A stretch of 64,000 bases of DNA from Tagaea sp. CACIAM 22H2 (GCA_014444615.1 PVXE01000001.1:150045-214044), one strand, 5' to 3'. Positions 48,011-57,000 are shown, counted from the stretch's first letter. Translations and numbers: made by a program. Notes: generated by a model not told the origin, from the sequence alone.

Positions 48011-48513
48011 ACGCCCGAATTCGCTTTCGTCGGATCGAATGCATCCGGCGCGCCGCCCTTCAACGCGCGCCAGCCCAGCCACAGATACCGGCCGATCGCC
48101 GCGACGGCGAAGATCAGATAGATCAAGTACAGCCAGTCGAAGCGGATTTTCATATAGGCGGTCCGCTGCACGCGCATGAAGGCGACGTAGTCGGCGATCG
48201 CGGGCAGCGAAACGAGATAGAGGCCGACGAGGCCGGCGGCGGTCACCAGGCACATAACGCGCCTGGTTCCGCCGCCGACCGCGCCGTAGATCAAGTCGAA
48301 GCGGATTTCTTCGTCCTCGCGCAGGACGAACGCGGCCGCCCACAACACCAGCCAGATCCACAGCACGATGCTGAGTTCGTGCGTCCATCCGACCGGGAAG
48401 TTGAGCGCGTAGCGAAACACGATCTGGATCAGGAAGGCGAGGAACATCGCGGCCAGCATTGCCACCGCGACGGCCTCGGCCCCCTTCGCCAGATATTTCG
48501 CGACGCGCGTCAT
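48007..48513 (-). CDS. dctQ: TRAP transporter small permease (DctQ)
   Basis: A 168-residue protein with four hydrophobic segments. It has the DctQ hallmark WTHELSIVLWIWLVLWAAAF and REDEEIRFDLIYGAVGG. Start MTRVAKYLAK at 48513 is 4 bp from the dctP stop; the longer frame is antisense-like. Confidence 0.92.
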   Translation of the reverse strand: MTRVAKYLAKGAEAVAVAMLAAMFLAFLIQIVFRYALNFPVGWTHELSIVLWIWLVLWAAAFVLREDEEIRFDLIYGAVGGGTRRVMCLVTAAGLVGLYLVSLPAIADYVAFMRVQRTAYMKIRFDWLYLIYLIFAVAAIGRYLWLGWRALKGGAPDAFDPTKANSGV

Positions 48514-48517
48514 TGCG

Positions 48518-49501
48518 TCAGAGCGCGTTGATCTTGTCGACCATGCCGGCCGGCCACGCCTTGGCGAGGTCGGAGGCAAGGTACTTCTTCTGCGCGAATT
48601 CGCGGAACGCCTGCAAGTTGGGTTCGTAGACGTCCAGCCCTTGCGCCTTGAAGAACGCGACCAGTTCGCCTTCCTTGCGCGCGTGCTCTGCGTTGCTCCA
48701 ACCCACGGCCGCATCGGCCGCCGCTTGGAACTGGGCCCGCTTGGCTTCGCTCATCGCGCGCCAGGTGCGGGCCGACACGGTCAGCAGGTCGAAGCCCACG
48801 AGATGCGAGGTCAGGATGATCTGGTTGCTGACCTCGTAGAACTTCATGTTCTGCACGTTGGGCAGCGGGTTGTCCTGGCCGTCGATGGCGCCGGTCTGCA
48901 GGCCCGTATAAACCTCGGCATAGGCCATCGGCACCGGATTGGCGCCGATCGACTGACCGAGGAACTGCCACGCATCGCCGCCGGGCATGCGCAGCTTCAC
49001 GCCGGCGAGATCGGCGGGGGTGTTGATCTTCTTGCGGCCGCGCAGGCTGACATGCCGCGCGCCGAAGTAAGTCGGCGCCAGAATGCGGATGCCGAGCTGG
49101 TCTTCGGCCATGTTCTTCATCTGCTGGCCGACGTCGCTGGCGAACACCTTCTGCAGGTGCGCGGCGTCACGGAACAGATAGGCGGCGGTCATGATCGACC
49201 AAGCCGGGATCTGGTTCGACACGTCCTGCGGGGCGATGTTGCCCATCTCCAGATTGCCGCGCTGAAGCGCTACGAGTTCGGTACCCTGCTTGAACAGGTT
49301 GCCGCCGTAATAGAGCTGCATCGTGTAGTCGGCTTCGACCGCGGCCGAGAAGCGCTTCATCATTTCCGCGCGGATGTCCTGCTCCGAGAACACCGCCGAA
49401 AAGCGGATCGTGGGCTTGGTCTGGGCGAAAGAGGTACCGCTCATGGCGAGCGAGGCGGCACCCGTGGCCAGGAAGGCGCGGCGAGACGGCGTGAAATTCA
49501 T
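48518..49501 (-). CDS. dctP: TRAP transporter solute-binding protein (DctP)
   Basis: A 327-residue periplasmic protein. The start MNFTPSRRAFLATGAASLAM has a Tat-like SRRAFL motif, cleavage near SFAQ. Mature part has LYYGGNLFKQGTELVALQRG and VKLRMPGGDAWQFLGQSIGA, with the DctP-type Arg that binds a carboxylate, plus YTGLQTGAIDGQDNPLPNV. First gene of the quinate/shikimate operon, divergent from two GntR regulators. Confidence 0.94.
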   Translation of the reverse strand: MNFTPSRRAFLATGAASLAMSGTSFAQTKPTIRFSAVFSEQDIRAEMMKRFSAAVEADYTMQLYYGGNLFKQGTELVALQRGNLEMGNIAPQDVSNQIPAWSIMTAAYLFRDAAHLQKVFASDVGQQMKNMAEDQLGIRILAPTYFGARHVSLRGRKKINTPADLAGVKLRMPGGDAWQFLGQSIGANPVPMAYAEVYTGLQTGAIDGQDNPLPNVQNMKFYEVSNQIILTSHLVGFDLLTVSARTWRAMSEAKRAQFQAAADAAVGWSNAEHARKEGELVAFFKAQGLDVYEPNLQAFREFAQKKYLASDLAKAWPAGMVDKINAL

Positions 49502-49644
49502 GAGGGGTCCTCCCAAAAAAGCGGCGCAGTTTTGCGTCCGATAGGGGAGATTTGATTGGATAAACTTCGTAGTCAATGAAAAAAATGAAAATCTCATATA
49601 TTATGGGCGACATCGTATTTTTCCTGAAGCGCCTTGGGGTGATG

Positions 49645-49664
49645 TACCCTGGCACCTAAGGGTA
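49645..49664. promoter_or_regulatory. Inverted repeat overlapping the GntR ribosome-binding site
   Basis: TACCCT (49645-49650), 8 bp, AGGGTA (49659-49664): perfect 6-bp arms immediately before and overlapping the AAGGAT ribosome-binding site of the first gntR gene. A candidate autoregulatory operator; it also faces the divergent dctP promoter. Confidence 0.5.
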
Positions 49665-49673
49665 AGGATTCGC

Positions 49674-50342
49674 ATGGCTTTCGATCTCCAAAGCGGGACG
49701 CTCGCCGATAAGACCTATGACAAGGTCCGTGGCGACATCATTTTCGGGCGCTTGGCGCCGGGAAAGCGCCTGCGCATGGATCGACTCGTCCAGGATTACG
49801 GGGCGAGCGTGAGTACGCTGCGCGAAGTGATGAACCGGCTGACATCCGAAGGCTTCGTGGTGGCGGAAGGCCAGCGCGGCTTCGACGTCGCACCCGTGTC
49901 GATGGCCAATTTCGAGGAAGTCGCGGCGCTGCGCCTGCTGCTGGAAACGCACGCGATCCGCGACAGCTTCGCGGCGGGCGACGTCGAGTGGGAAGGGGCG
50001 GTCGCGGCGGCCCATCACAAGCTCGAAGCGATGGAACGCCGGATGCTCGCGGGCGAAACGCAAGCGACGGAAACGTGGAAGGGCTACGACCGCGAATTCC
50101 ATCAAGCGCTGATCGGTGCCTGCGGTTCGCAGACACTGCTCGATCTCTATGGCGACGTCTACGACCAGTATCTGCGCTATCAGATGGTCGCCGTCGTCTT
50201 TCGCGGCCTAGCGGCGGCGGACGAGCATAAGAAACTGCTCGATTGCGCGCTGCGCCGCGATGCGGCCGCCGCCTGCGCGATCCTGCGCGAACATATCGAT
50301 GGCTGCATCGCGCATACGCGCAAGCTGGGTGTGCTGCCATGA
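49674..50342 (+). CDS. GntR-family regulator (FadR/FCD type), first of a tandem pair
   Basis: A 222-residue regulator: winged HTH near residues 10-75 (TYDKVRGDIIFGRLAPGKRL; YGASVSTLREVMNRLTSEGF) and an all-helical FCD effector domain with HHKLEAMERR, YDREFHQALIGACGSQTL and the late His, likely metal ligands. Divergent from the TRAP/aroQ/quiC operon, which it probably represses until substrate appears. Its stop overlaps the start of the paralogue by 4 bp. Confidence 0.92.
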   Translation: MAFDLQSGTLADKTYDKVRGDIIFGRLAPGKRLRMDRLVQDYGASVSTLREVMNRLTSEGFVVAEGQRGFDVAPVSMANFEEVAALRLLLETHAIRDSFAAGDVEWEGAVAAAHHKLEAMERRMLAGETQATETWKGYDREFHQALIGACGSQTLLDLYGDVYDQYLRYQMVAVVFRGLAAADEHKKLLDCALRRDAAAACAILREHIDGCIAHTRKLGVLP

Positions 50343-51025
50343 GCGGCAAGGTCGTCGTTCTCGCCGAGCATGCCGCCGAAACGGTGGCGGATACGACTTA
50401 TCGGCGCATCCGCACCGACATTCTGGCGGGCCGTTTGGCGCCGTCGGCGAAGCTGAAGCTCGACAAGCTCAAAACCGATTATGGGGCGAGCGTCTCGACC
50501 TTGCGCGAAATCCTCAATCGTCTCGCGTCCGAGCGGCTGGTGGTGGCCGAAGGGCAGAAGGGGTTCCAAGTATCGCCGGTCTCCGTCGCGAATTTGAAGG
50601 AGATCGCGGCGCTGCGCCTGCTGCTGGAATGCGACGCGATCGAACGCTCGTTCAAGGCGGGCGACGTGGATTGGGAGGCGCGCGTCGTTGCCGCGCACCA
50701 CAAGCTGACGCGCTTCGAGGAACGCATGGCCGCAGGCGTGCCCGATACGGCAGAGCAGTGGAAACGCTACGATTGGGAGTTCCATCAGGCGCTGATCTCG
50801 GCCTGCGGCTCAAAGACGCTGATCGCCGCGCATGCCGGCGTGTTCGACAAGTATTTGCGCTACATGATGACGTCGCTCAGCTTCCGCGGCGACATTTCGT
50901 CGAACGAGCATCGCGAGATGGTCGATTGCGCGATGCGCCGCGACGCCGCCGCCGCGTGCGATTCCCTGCGCCGCCATGTCGAAGGCGGCATGAGCCACGC
51001 GCTGGCGCTGGGCAAATTGCGATAG
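50339..51025 (+). CDS. GntR-family regulator (FadR/FCD type), second of a tandem pair
   Basis: A 228-residue paralogue of the preceding gene, matching it over nearly the full length (YGASVSTLRE, VVAEGQ, ALRLLLE, AAHHKL, EFHQALI.ACGS, RRDAAAAC are shared). More than half of positions appear identical. The start was chosen for the 4-bp ATGA overlap. Either the two form heterodimers or one copy has diverged to a second target, such as the Liv operon downstream. Confidence 0.92.
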   Translation: MSGKVVVLAEHAAETVADTTYRRIRTDILAGRLAPSAKLKLDKLKTDYGASVSTLREILNRLASERLVVAEGQKGFQVSPVSVANLKEIAALRLLLECDAIERSFKAGDVDWEARVVAAHHKLTRFEERMAAGVPDTAEQWKRYDWEFHQALISACGSKTLIAAHAGVFDKYLRYMMTSLSFRGDISSNEHREMVDCAMRRDAAAACDSLRRHVEGGMSHALALGKLR

Positions 51026-51100
51026 CCAAGTTCGACGCCGGATCGACGGGCGTCGATCCCGGGCGCGCGTGCGGGCGGACGGCGTTGAAATGCCGGCGCC

Positions 51101-52930
51101 ATGGCATTGAAGCCGCGGCGGCTGTTGCGTTGGCGCATCGTTCCGCGCGACGATGCCGGCATGTTCGACGAGCGCCAAGCGACTTTCCCGACGCAACGCC
51201 GGCCATGGCGAAACCCGCGCAAGCGCGACGGCGGATTGCTGGTCGGCGCCGCGATCGGCGTGGGGCGCGCGGCGACAGCGGCCGAACGCGGCGGCGCCGA
51301 TTTCCTGTTGGCGTTGAACGCGGGGCGCTTGCGCGTGCGCGGGGCGACGTCGCTCGCCTCGATGTTGCCGCTCGCCGATTCCAACGCCTACACGCTCGAT
51401 TTCGCGCGCGCCGAGATTTTGCGCCGTGTCGCGATTCCGGTCTTTTTCGGCGCTTGCGCCTTCGATCCGCAGCTCGATATCGGCGCGTTCGTCCGCGATC
51501 TGGCCGATGAAGGTTTCGCGGGGGTTGCGAACTTCCCGACCGTCACGCATCTCGGCGGACGGTTCCGCGCGGCGCTGGAGGCGGCGGGGCTGGGTTATTC
51601 GCGCGAAGTGGCGCTGCTGAAGGCGGCCAAGCGCGAAGGTCTGGCGGCGTTCGGCTACGCCAAGACGCGCGACGAGGTCGACGCGTTGATCGGCGCGGCG
51701 GCGGATATCGTCTGCGTCAATTTCGGCTGGAACGCCGGCGGCCCGGCGGGGTTCGACGAATGGGTCGGGCTCGACGAGGCGGCCGAACGCGCGCGCCAAC
51801 TCGTGCGGCGCATCCGGCGCGCGTCGCCCGGCACGATCTGCGTCATCGAAGGCGGGCCGATCGTCACGCCCGAGCAAATGTACCAGGTCTGCGCGCAAGC
51901 GGGAGCCGATGGTTACGTCGGCGGCTCGACGCTCGACCGTTTGCCGTTCGAACTTGCGGTCATGCAATCGACCTCGGCCTTCAAGACCGCGGCGGTCGTC
52001 GGCCAGCGCGCCCTGGCCGACAAAGCGGGCGACGCGCGCATGCCGGGGTTCGGCGGGCTGGTCGGACAATCGGCCGCGTTCCGCGAGTTGATGGCGACGA
52101 TCGGGCGCGTTGCCGCGAACGATCTGCCGGTGCTGATCGTGGGCGAAGCGGGTTCGGGCAAGTCGATGGCCGCGCGCGCGATCCATGCGGCGGGGCCGCG
52201 CCGACGCGGACCGGTGATCGTCGTCGATGGCGGGGCCGATCCAGCCGAGACGGAGTTGAAACTGTTCGGTCGCGAGGCGAGCGACGGGCACAAGCGGCGC
52301 ATCGCCGCGATCGAAGCCGCCGATACGACCGTGATCGTCGAGCGCTTCGAACGCTTGAGCGCGGGCCTGCAACTGCGCATCGCCGCGTGGCTGGAAAGCG
52401 GCAATTTCGAACGCGGCGGCGGCGCATCCGTGCGCGGGCTTGCGCGCCTGATCGGCATGACGTCGTCGGATCCGCTGCGTCTGGCCGCGGAGGGCGCGTT
52501 GCGCGAGGATCTTCTTGCGCGGTTCCTGCCCGCGCGTGTCGACGTGCCGTCATTGCGCGATCGGCTCGATGACGTTCCGCTGATCGCGCGCCATGTGCTG
52601 GCCTCGCTGCCGGGGCAAGCGCCGACGCTCGACGCCGAAGCCTATCGCGCCTTGCTGCGCCATGCTTGGCCCGGCAACCAGCGCGAATTGCGCGCGGTGT
52701 TGGAGCGTTGCGCGTTGCGTGCGCGCGGCGGCGGCATTTCGGCCGCGGCGATCGAGGAGGCGATCGCGGGGGCGGCGGCGCCCGCGCCGGCGGATCCCGA
52801 GGATGAGCGCGGCTGGATCGTCGAAGGCTTGCGCCGTCATCGCTTCCGGCGCGGGGCGGCGGCGGCCTATCTCGGCCTGTCGCGCAAAACGCTCTACAAC
52901 AAGATGCGCCGTTACGGCATCGACGGCTGA
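51101..52930 (+). CDS. PEP-hydrolase-like TIM barrel fused to degenerate AAA+ domain and Fis-type HTH
   Basis: A 609-residue fusion. Residues about 40-305 are a TIM barrel of the phosphoenolpyruvate-hydrolase-like family (GVANFPTVTHLGGRFRAALE; VCVNFGWNAGG; CVIEGGPIVTPEQM; GADGYVGGSTLDRLP), clearly homologous to the separate gene at 57825. Residues about 315-545 resemble a sigma-54 activator AAA+ domain: Walker A GEAGSGKS and the RFLPARVDVPSLRDRLDDVP segment are kept, but the GAFTGA loop is missing and Walker B reads VIVERFERL. The C-terminus is a Fis-type HTH (AAAYLGLSRKTLYNKMRRYG). Likely a ligand-sensing DNA-binding regulator that cannot activate sigma-54. Confidence 0.85.
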   Translation: MALKPRRLLRWRIVPRDDAGMFDERQATFPTQRRPWRNPRKRDGGLLVGAAIGVGRAATAAERGGADFLLALNAGRLRVRGATSLASMLPLADSNAYTLDFARAEILRRVAIPVFFGACAFDPQLDIGAFVRDLADEGFAGVANFPTVTHLGGRFRAALEAAGLGYSREVALLKAAKREGLAAFGYAKTRDEVDALIGAAADIVCVNFGWNAGGPAGFDEWVGLDEAAERARQLVRRIRRASPGTICVIEGGPIVTPEQMYQVCAQAGADGYVGGSTLDRLPFELAVMQSTSAFKTAAVVGQRALADKAGDARMPGFGGLVGQSAAFRELMATIGRVAANDLPVLIVGEAGSGKSMAARAIHAAGPRRRGPVIVVDGGADPAETELKLFGREASDGHKRRIAAIEAADTTVIVERFERLSAGLQLRIAAWLESGNFERGGGASVRGLARLIGMTSSDPLRLAAEGALREDLLARFLPARVDVPSLRDRLDDVPLIARHVLASLPGQAPTLDAEAYRALLRHAWPGNQRELRAVLERCALRARGGGISAAAIEEAIAGAAAPAPADPEDERGWIVEGLRRHRFRRGAAAAYLGLSRKTLYNKMRRYGIDG

Positions 52931-53574
52931 AGCGGCAGCACGATCCCGCGCGCCTTTGCGCATGCAGCGTCGAGCGCCGTGTCGTATCCGGCGGCGCGAT
53001 GGACCAGAACGGGCGCGCCCTTCAGCGCCGCGCAGGCCGCGTCGATCGCGGCAGCGGCCGCTTTGTTCGCGCGCTTGTCCGGCGTGGCGGGGCCGGGATG
53101 CAAGGCGACGCGCGTCGCACCTTCGGCCAGCAGCGCTTTGGCCGCCGCAAGATCGGCGGCGAGGGCGAGTGTGGCGAAGCCCGCCGCCTTTGCCGCGCGC
53201 ACGAAAGCGAGATCGGCCCCAAGCCCGTAGCCGGCGGTCGCGATGGCGCGCGCGGTTTCGCCATCGAAGAGTTGCGCCGACGGAAATGTCGCGAGCGCTT
53301 CGATACCGGCACGCTTGGCCGCGCGAAACACGGTGGGCAGGTGTAAAAAAGGATCGCCCGCGAATAACGCGAGATGCGTGTTCTTGTGCGGCTTCGCGGC
53401 ACCGTCGAGCGCCGCGATGGCCGCACCGTTCGCATCGCACACCGGCAAGTGAACGAGGATTTCCGCCTGCGCTGCCGGCAATTTCGCCATTGCAGGACAA
53501 ACAACCCAGCCGGTCGCCGGTGTTTCACCCGGTCCCGGAAAGGTTGTCATCAGTCTAAATTTTTCCTTTTTCAT
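52912..53574 (-). CDS. Shortened PEP-hydrolase-like TIM-barrel homologue
   Basis: A 220-residue protein not assigned to a characterised family. The middle (RAGIEALATFPSAQLFDGET, then ATAGYGLGADLAFVRAAKAAG, VALHPGPATP and APVLVHRAAGYD) aligns by eye with the TIM barrels at 51101 and 57825 ([40 protein letters not shown]), but the N-terminal strands are shortened and substrate-loop residues differ. Probably a divergent paralogue. Start at 53574 with an AGG nearby; ATG at 53550 is the alternative. Its 3' end overlaps the fusion regulator by 19 bp; it is divergent from livH. Confidence 0.6.
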   Translation of the reverse strand: MKKEKFRLMTTFPGPGETPATGWVVCPAMAKLPAAQAEILVHLPVCDANGAAIAALDGAAKPHKNTHLALFAGDPFLHLPTVFRAAKRAGIEALATFPSAQLFDGETARAIATAGYGLGADLAFVRAAKAAGFATLALAADLAAAKALLAEGATRVALHPGPATPDKRANKAAAAAIDAACAALKGAPVLVHRAAGYDTALDAACAKARGIVLPLQPSMP

Positions 53575-53583
53575 ATCAAATAG

Positions 53584-53629
53584 TTACCTATCTATTACCC
53601 GAAATTACCCAACCCGTGTTGCGCGCAAC
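53584..53629. promoter_or_regulatory. Phased TTACC repeats and a 12-bp palindrome in the liv promoter region
   Basis: TTACC occurs at 53584, 53595 and 53605, that is at 11- and 10-bp steps or one helical turn each, on the same strand. A perfect palindrome GTTGCGCGCAAC follows at 53618-53629. This lies between the divergent TIM-barrel gene (start 53574) and livH (start 53737). A TTACC-type half-site also occurs in the gntR operator region (49644-49665), suggesting but not proving a shared regulator. Confidence 0.5.
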
Positions 53630-53736
53630 GTGGCATGGCAAGCAACCCCGTTCAATAGTCGCGGTCGCCGCCGCGTGATGATTCCCGGCATGTACCGGAA
53701 TTCGGACGCGACGGTGGAGAGGAATCGTTCGCGCCC

Positions 53737-54621
53737 GTGACGTCGCAACTCGCTCTGACGATCATATTGAACGGCCTGACGCTGGCGGCGCTGTATTTCA
53801 TCGTCGCGAGCGGTTTCTCGTTGATCTTCGGCCTGATGCGCACGGTCAACATGGCGCATGGCTCGCTCTATATGGTCGGCGCCTATGTCGGCTACGCGTT
53901 GTGGGAACCGCTATACGACGCGGACGCTTGGTACGCATGGTACGCGGGCGTCGCCATGGGCATGGCCGCCGCAGCGATCGTCGGTGTGGCGATGCAGCGC
54001 GTGTTGCTCGGCTGGATGCAAGGCCAGGAGCTGCGCCAAGCGCTGGTGACGATCGGCCTGTCGATCATCATCGCCGATCAGATCTTGGCTTATTACGGCG
54101 GCAATCCGCGCCAGTTCTTCGCGCCCGACGCGATTTTCGGCTCGTCCAACGTGCCGGGGGTGGGCCGCTATCCGACATTCCGTCTGTTCCAGATCGGTGT
54201 GGCTGTCGTCGTCGGCATCGGGCTGTGGCTGCTTTTGAATCGCACCAAAGTCGGCTTGATGATCCGGGCCGGCGTCGACGATCGCGACATGCTGTCGGCC
54301 TGCGGCGTCGATGTGCCCAAGATCAACATCATCGTCTTCGCGCTCGGCGCCGCACTCGCCGGGCTCGGCGGCGTGATCGGCGCTACGGCGCAGCCGCTCG
54401 CCCAGGGCGTCGATGGGCGCTTCCTGCTGATCTCGCTTGTCGTCGTCATCGTCGGCGGCATGGGATCGATCACCGGCACGGCAATCGGCGCGATCTTGGT
54501 GGGCCTTGCCGAGCAGATCGGGCAGGCGCTGTTCCCGACCTATTCGGTGATCCTCACCTTCGTGATCATGGTCGTCGTGCTGGCGCTACGCCCGCAAGGC
54601 ATCATGGGGCGGCTGCGATGA
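53737..54621 (+). CDS. livH: Branched-chain amino acid-type ABC permease (LivH)
   Basis: A 294-residue membrane protein starting at GTG. It has about eight hydrophobic segments and the LivH hallmarks NGLTLAALYFIVASGFSLIF, GLMRTVNMAHGSLYMVGAY and IRAGVDDRDMLSACGVDV (EAA-like loop). The livM start overlaps its stop by 4 bp. Although the family is named for branched-chain amino acids, such importers also carry ureas, amides and aromatic acids. Confidence 0.93.
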   Translation: MTSQLALTIILNGLTLAALYFIVASGFSLIFGLMRTVNMAHGSLYMVGAYVGYALWEPLYDADAWYAWYAGVAMGMAAAAIVGVAMQRVLLGWMQGQELRQALVTIGLSIIIADQILAYYGGNPRQFFAPDAIFGSSNVPGVGRYPTFRLFQIGVAVVVGIGLWLLLNRTKVGLMIRAGVDDRDMLSACGVDVPKINIIVFALGAALAGLGGVIGATAQPLAQGVDGRFLLISLVVVIVGGMGSITGTAIGAILVGLAEQIGQALFPTYSVILTFVIMVVVLALRPQGIMGRLR

Positions 54622-55619
54622 GCGCTTGGCTGCGCACGCCCGTGGGGATGGCGTCGGCTGCGACGCTGGCGCTGCTGTTGCTACTGCCCGCGATATTGCC
54701 GGAGTTGATGCCGCAGAACCAAGCGCGCTTCTGGCTCGCCAATATCTTCGGCCGCGCGATCATCTACGGCATTATTGCGATGTCGCTGATCTTCCTCGCG
54801 ACCTATGGCGGTCTCGTCTCGCTGGCGCAGATGAGCCTCGCGGGCGTGGCCGGTTATGTCGTCGCGATCACGATCGACGGTGCGGCCCCCAGCATCGTCG
54901 GTGGTTTGTCCTATGCCACGGCAATCCCGCTGGGGATCGCGGCGGCGACGCTGGCGGCATTGTTCGTCGGTCTCGTTTCCGTCCGCACGCGCGACATCTA
55001 TTTGCTGATGATTACGTTGGCGCTGGCGATGGGATTCTTCCGCTTCGTCGAAACCAATCTCGCTTGGTTCAACGGCTATGAAGGGATCCGCAACGTGCTG
55101 GGGCCGAGCGTGTTCGGCCTGCCGTTCCGTGACCCGCATGTCCTTTATTACGTGTCGCTGACTGTCGCCGTCCTGCTTTATGCGGGCGTTCTCTACCTCG
55201 TGCGCTCGCCCTTCGGCTTGGTGCTGCAGGGCATTCGCGACAATCCGCGCCGCGTGGCGGCGCTGGGCTACAACGTGGCGCTCCATCGCATCGCCGCGTT
55301 CGGCGTGGCGGGTTTCATCGCCGGCTGCGGCGGCGTACTGGCGACGATCTACAATATCGGGATATCGCCCGGCTCGATCGGCCTGGGCGCCACGGTCAAC
55401 GTGCTGATCATGAGCGTAATCGGCGGTCTGGGCCATCCGATCGGCGCCTTCATCGGCTCGCTGATTTTCGCCTTCTTCGACACGTTCGCGGCGTCGATCT
55501 ACGACCGCAACCGCTTCAACACGCTTATCGGAATCGTCTTCCTCGTCATCGTGCTGCTCTCGCCCGACGGCGTGATCGGCCTCGCCAAACGCGTGGGGGC
55601 GCTCATGCGGCGCGATTGA
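54618..55619 (+). CDS. livM: Branched-chain amino acid-type ABC permease (LivM)
   Basis: A 333-residue permease, with start chosen at the 4-bp overlap with livH. Landmarks are TYGGLVSLAQMSLAGVAGYV, RTRDIYLLMITLALAMGFF, LVLQGIRDNPRRVAALGYNV (ATPase-docking loop) and GGLGHPIGAFIGSLIFAFFD. About nine hydrophobic segments. Confidence 0.93.
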   Translation: MSAWLRTPVGMASAATLALLLLLPAILPELMPQNQARFWLANIFGRAIIYGIIAMSLIFLATYGGLVSLAQMSLAGVAGYVVAITIDGAAPSIVGGLSYATAIPLGIAAATLAALFVGLVSVRTRDIYLLMITLALAMGFFRFVETNLAWFNGYEGIRNVLGPSVFGLPFRDPHVLYYVSLTVAVLLYAGVLYLVRSPFGLVLQGIRDNPRRVAALGYNVALHRIAAFGVAGFIAGCGGVLATIYNIGISPGSIGLGATVNVLIMSVIGGLGHPIGAFIGSLIFAFFDTFAASIYDRNRFNTLIGIVFLVIVLLSPDGVIGLAKRVGALMRRD

Positions 55620-55646
55620 CGCGAAGGCACAAGCGGGCGGGAACGA

Positions 55647-55681
55647 GGTTCCGGACCGGCCGCGCACGATCAACCGGAACC
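55647..55681 (+). repeat. 8-bp inverted repeat between livM and the binding-protein gene
   Basis: GGTTCCGG (55647-55654) and CCGGAACC (55674-55681), 19-nt loop. It lies just upstream of the binding-protein ribosome-binding site (GGAGGAAACC). It may shape the message or limit read-through; no U-run, so not a full terminator. Confidence 0.4.
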
Positions 55682-55700
55682 GCAACCATGGAGGAAACCA

Positions 55701-56978
55701 ATGTCGCTTCGTCTCTCCCGGCGTTCGGCTCTCAAAGGGGCGGGGGCGCTCGCCCTCACCGCGGCGGCGACCGGCGCCATCAAGGCCCCGGCCATCGCCC
55801 AGAACACGCCGATCCGCCTCGGCTCGGTCACGACGCTCGAAGGTCCGTTCGCGACCGGCGGGCAGGACGCCTATCGCACAATGGAAATGCTGCTCCAGGC
55901 CGAGAACTTCACCATCGGCGGGCGCCGCATCGAATGGACGCGCGAATCCTCGAACGCGCAGGCGGACGTTGCGCTGGCGCGCGCGCGCAAGCTGATCGAA
56001 CAGGACAACGTCGACATCATCGTCGGCCCCCTGTCGGGTGCGGAAGGCATCGCGCTCAAGGACTATTCGGCGACGTTGACCGGCAAAACGATCGTCAACG
56101 GCTCGTCTGGCGCCTCCGACACCACGTTGCGCAATCCGTCGCGCAACTTCTTCCGTTTCAATACCGACGGCACGCAATGGATGGCGGGGCTCGGCAACTA
56201 TGTGCGCCGCACGCTCAACGTGTCGGAAGTCACGGTGGTCGCGGGCGACTACGCGTTCCCCTATGCGCAGGTCTTCGGCTTCAGTCTCGAGTACTGCCGC
56301 GCGGGCGGCAAGGTGAACTATCTGTGGTCGCCCTTGGGCACGACGGACTTCGCCTCGCAGATCGCGCAGATCCCGCGCACGTCGGGCGCGCTGGTCGTCG
56401 TCCACGGCGGTACCGACGGTCTGGCGTTCATGACGCAATACGCCCAGGCCGGCGGCAATCTGCCGATCATCGGCGGCTCGATCATGGCCGACCAGACCAT
56501 GCTGTCGGCGCGCGGTCCCCATCGCCGCCTGATGGTGGGCATGGTGGCTTCGGGCCCGATGGCCGACGTCATCGACGATCCGAACTGGACCGACTTCGTC
56601 GCGCGCTACAAGCGCATGCCGAACGCGTTCCCGTCGCCGTCGATCCATGCTGTCAACTACGCGACCAATCTGACGGGCGTGATCCGGGCGTTGAAGGAGG
56701 TCAACGGCGATCTTTCCAACAACCAGGCCGCGTTCCAGCGCGCGCTGGCGGCGCAGAAGTTCAAGGCGCCGACCGGGGCGGATGTGTCGCTCGACCATAA
56801 CCGTCAGGCGATCTCCGATATCTTCCTGACGAAGATCGAGGAACGCGGCGGCACGCCGATGACGGTCGCGTTCGAACGCGCGCGCCAGGTCAACCAAACG
56901 CTCGGCACGCCGGAACCGGCGTTCCTCGCGTTGGGGGCGCCCTCGCGCAACAACACGGGCTGCATCGCCGCGTCCTGA
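55701..56978 (+). CDS. livK: ABC transporter substrate-binding protein (LivK-like, Tat-type signal)
   Basis: A 425-residue periplasmic binding protein. The N-terminus MSLRLSRRSALKGAGALALT is Tat-like (SRRSALK), with cleavage near residue 34. The mature region PIRLGSVTTLEGPFATGGQD and IIVGPLSGAEGIALKDY are typical of Peripla_BP_6 proteins. Strong GGAGG Shine-Dalgarno. It is followed 22 nt after the stop by a GCGA-tetraloop hairpin. The ligand is presumably the substrate of the enzymes encoded downstream. Confidence 0.93.
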   Translation: MSLRLSRRSALKGAGALALTAAATGAIKAPAIAQNTPIRLGSVTTLEGPFATGGQDAYRTMEMLLQAENFTIGGRRIEWTRESSNAQADVALARARKLIEQDNVDIIVGPLSGAEGIALKDYSATLTGKTIVNGSSGASDTTLRNPSRNFFRFNTDGTQWMAGLGNYVRRTLNVSEVTVVAGDYAFPYAQVFGFSLEYCRAGGKVNYLWSPLGTTDFASQIAQIPRTSGALVVVHGGTDGLAFMTQYAQAGGNLPIIGGSIMADQTMLSARGPHRRLMVGMVASGPMADVIDDPNWTDFVARYKRMPNAFPSPSIHAVNYATNLTGVIRALKEVNGDLSNNQAAFQRALAAQKFKAPTGADVSLDHNRQAISDIFLTKIEERGGTPMTVAFERARQVNQTLGTPEPAFLALGAPSRNNTGCIAAS

Positions 56979-57000
56979 CGCGGACGACGCGAAGGTGATA

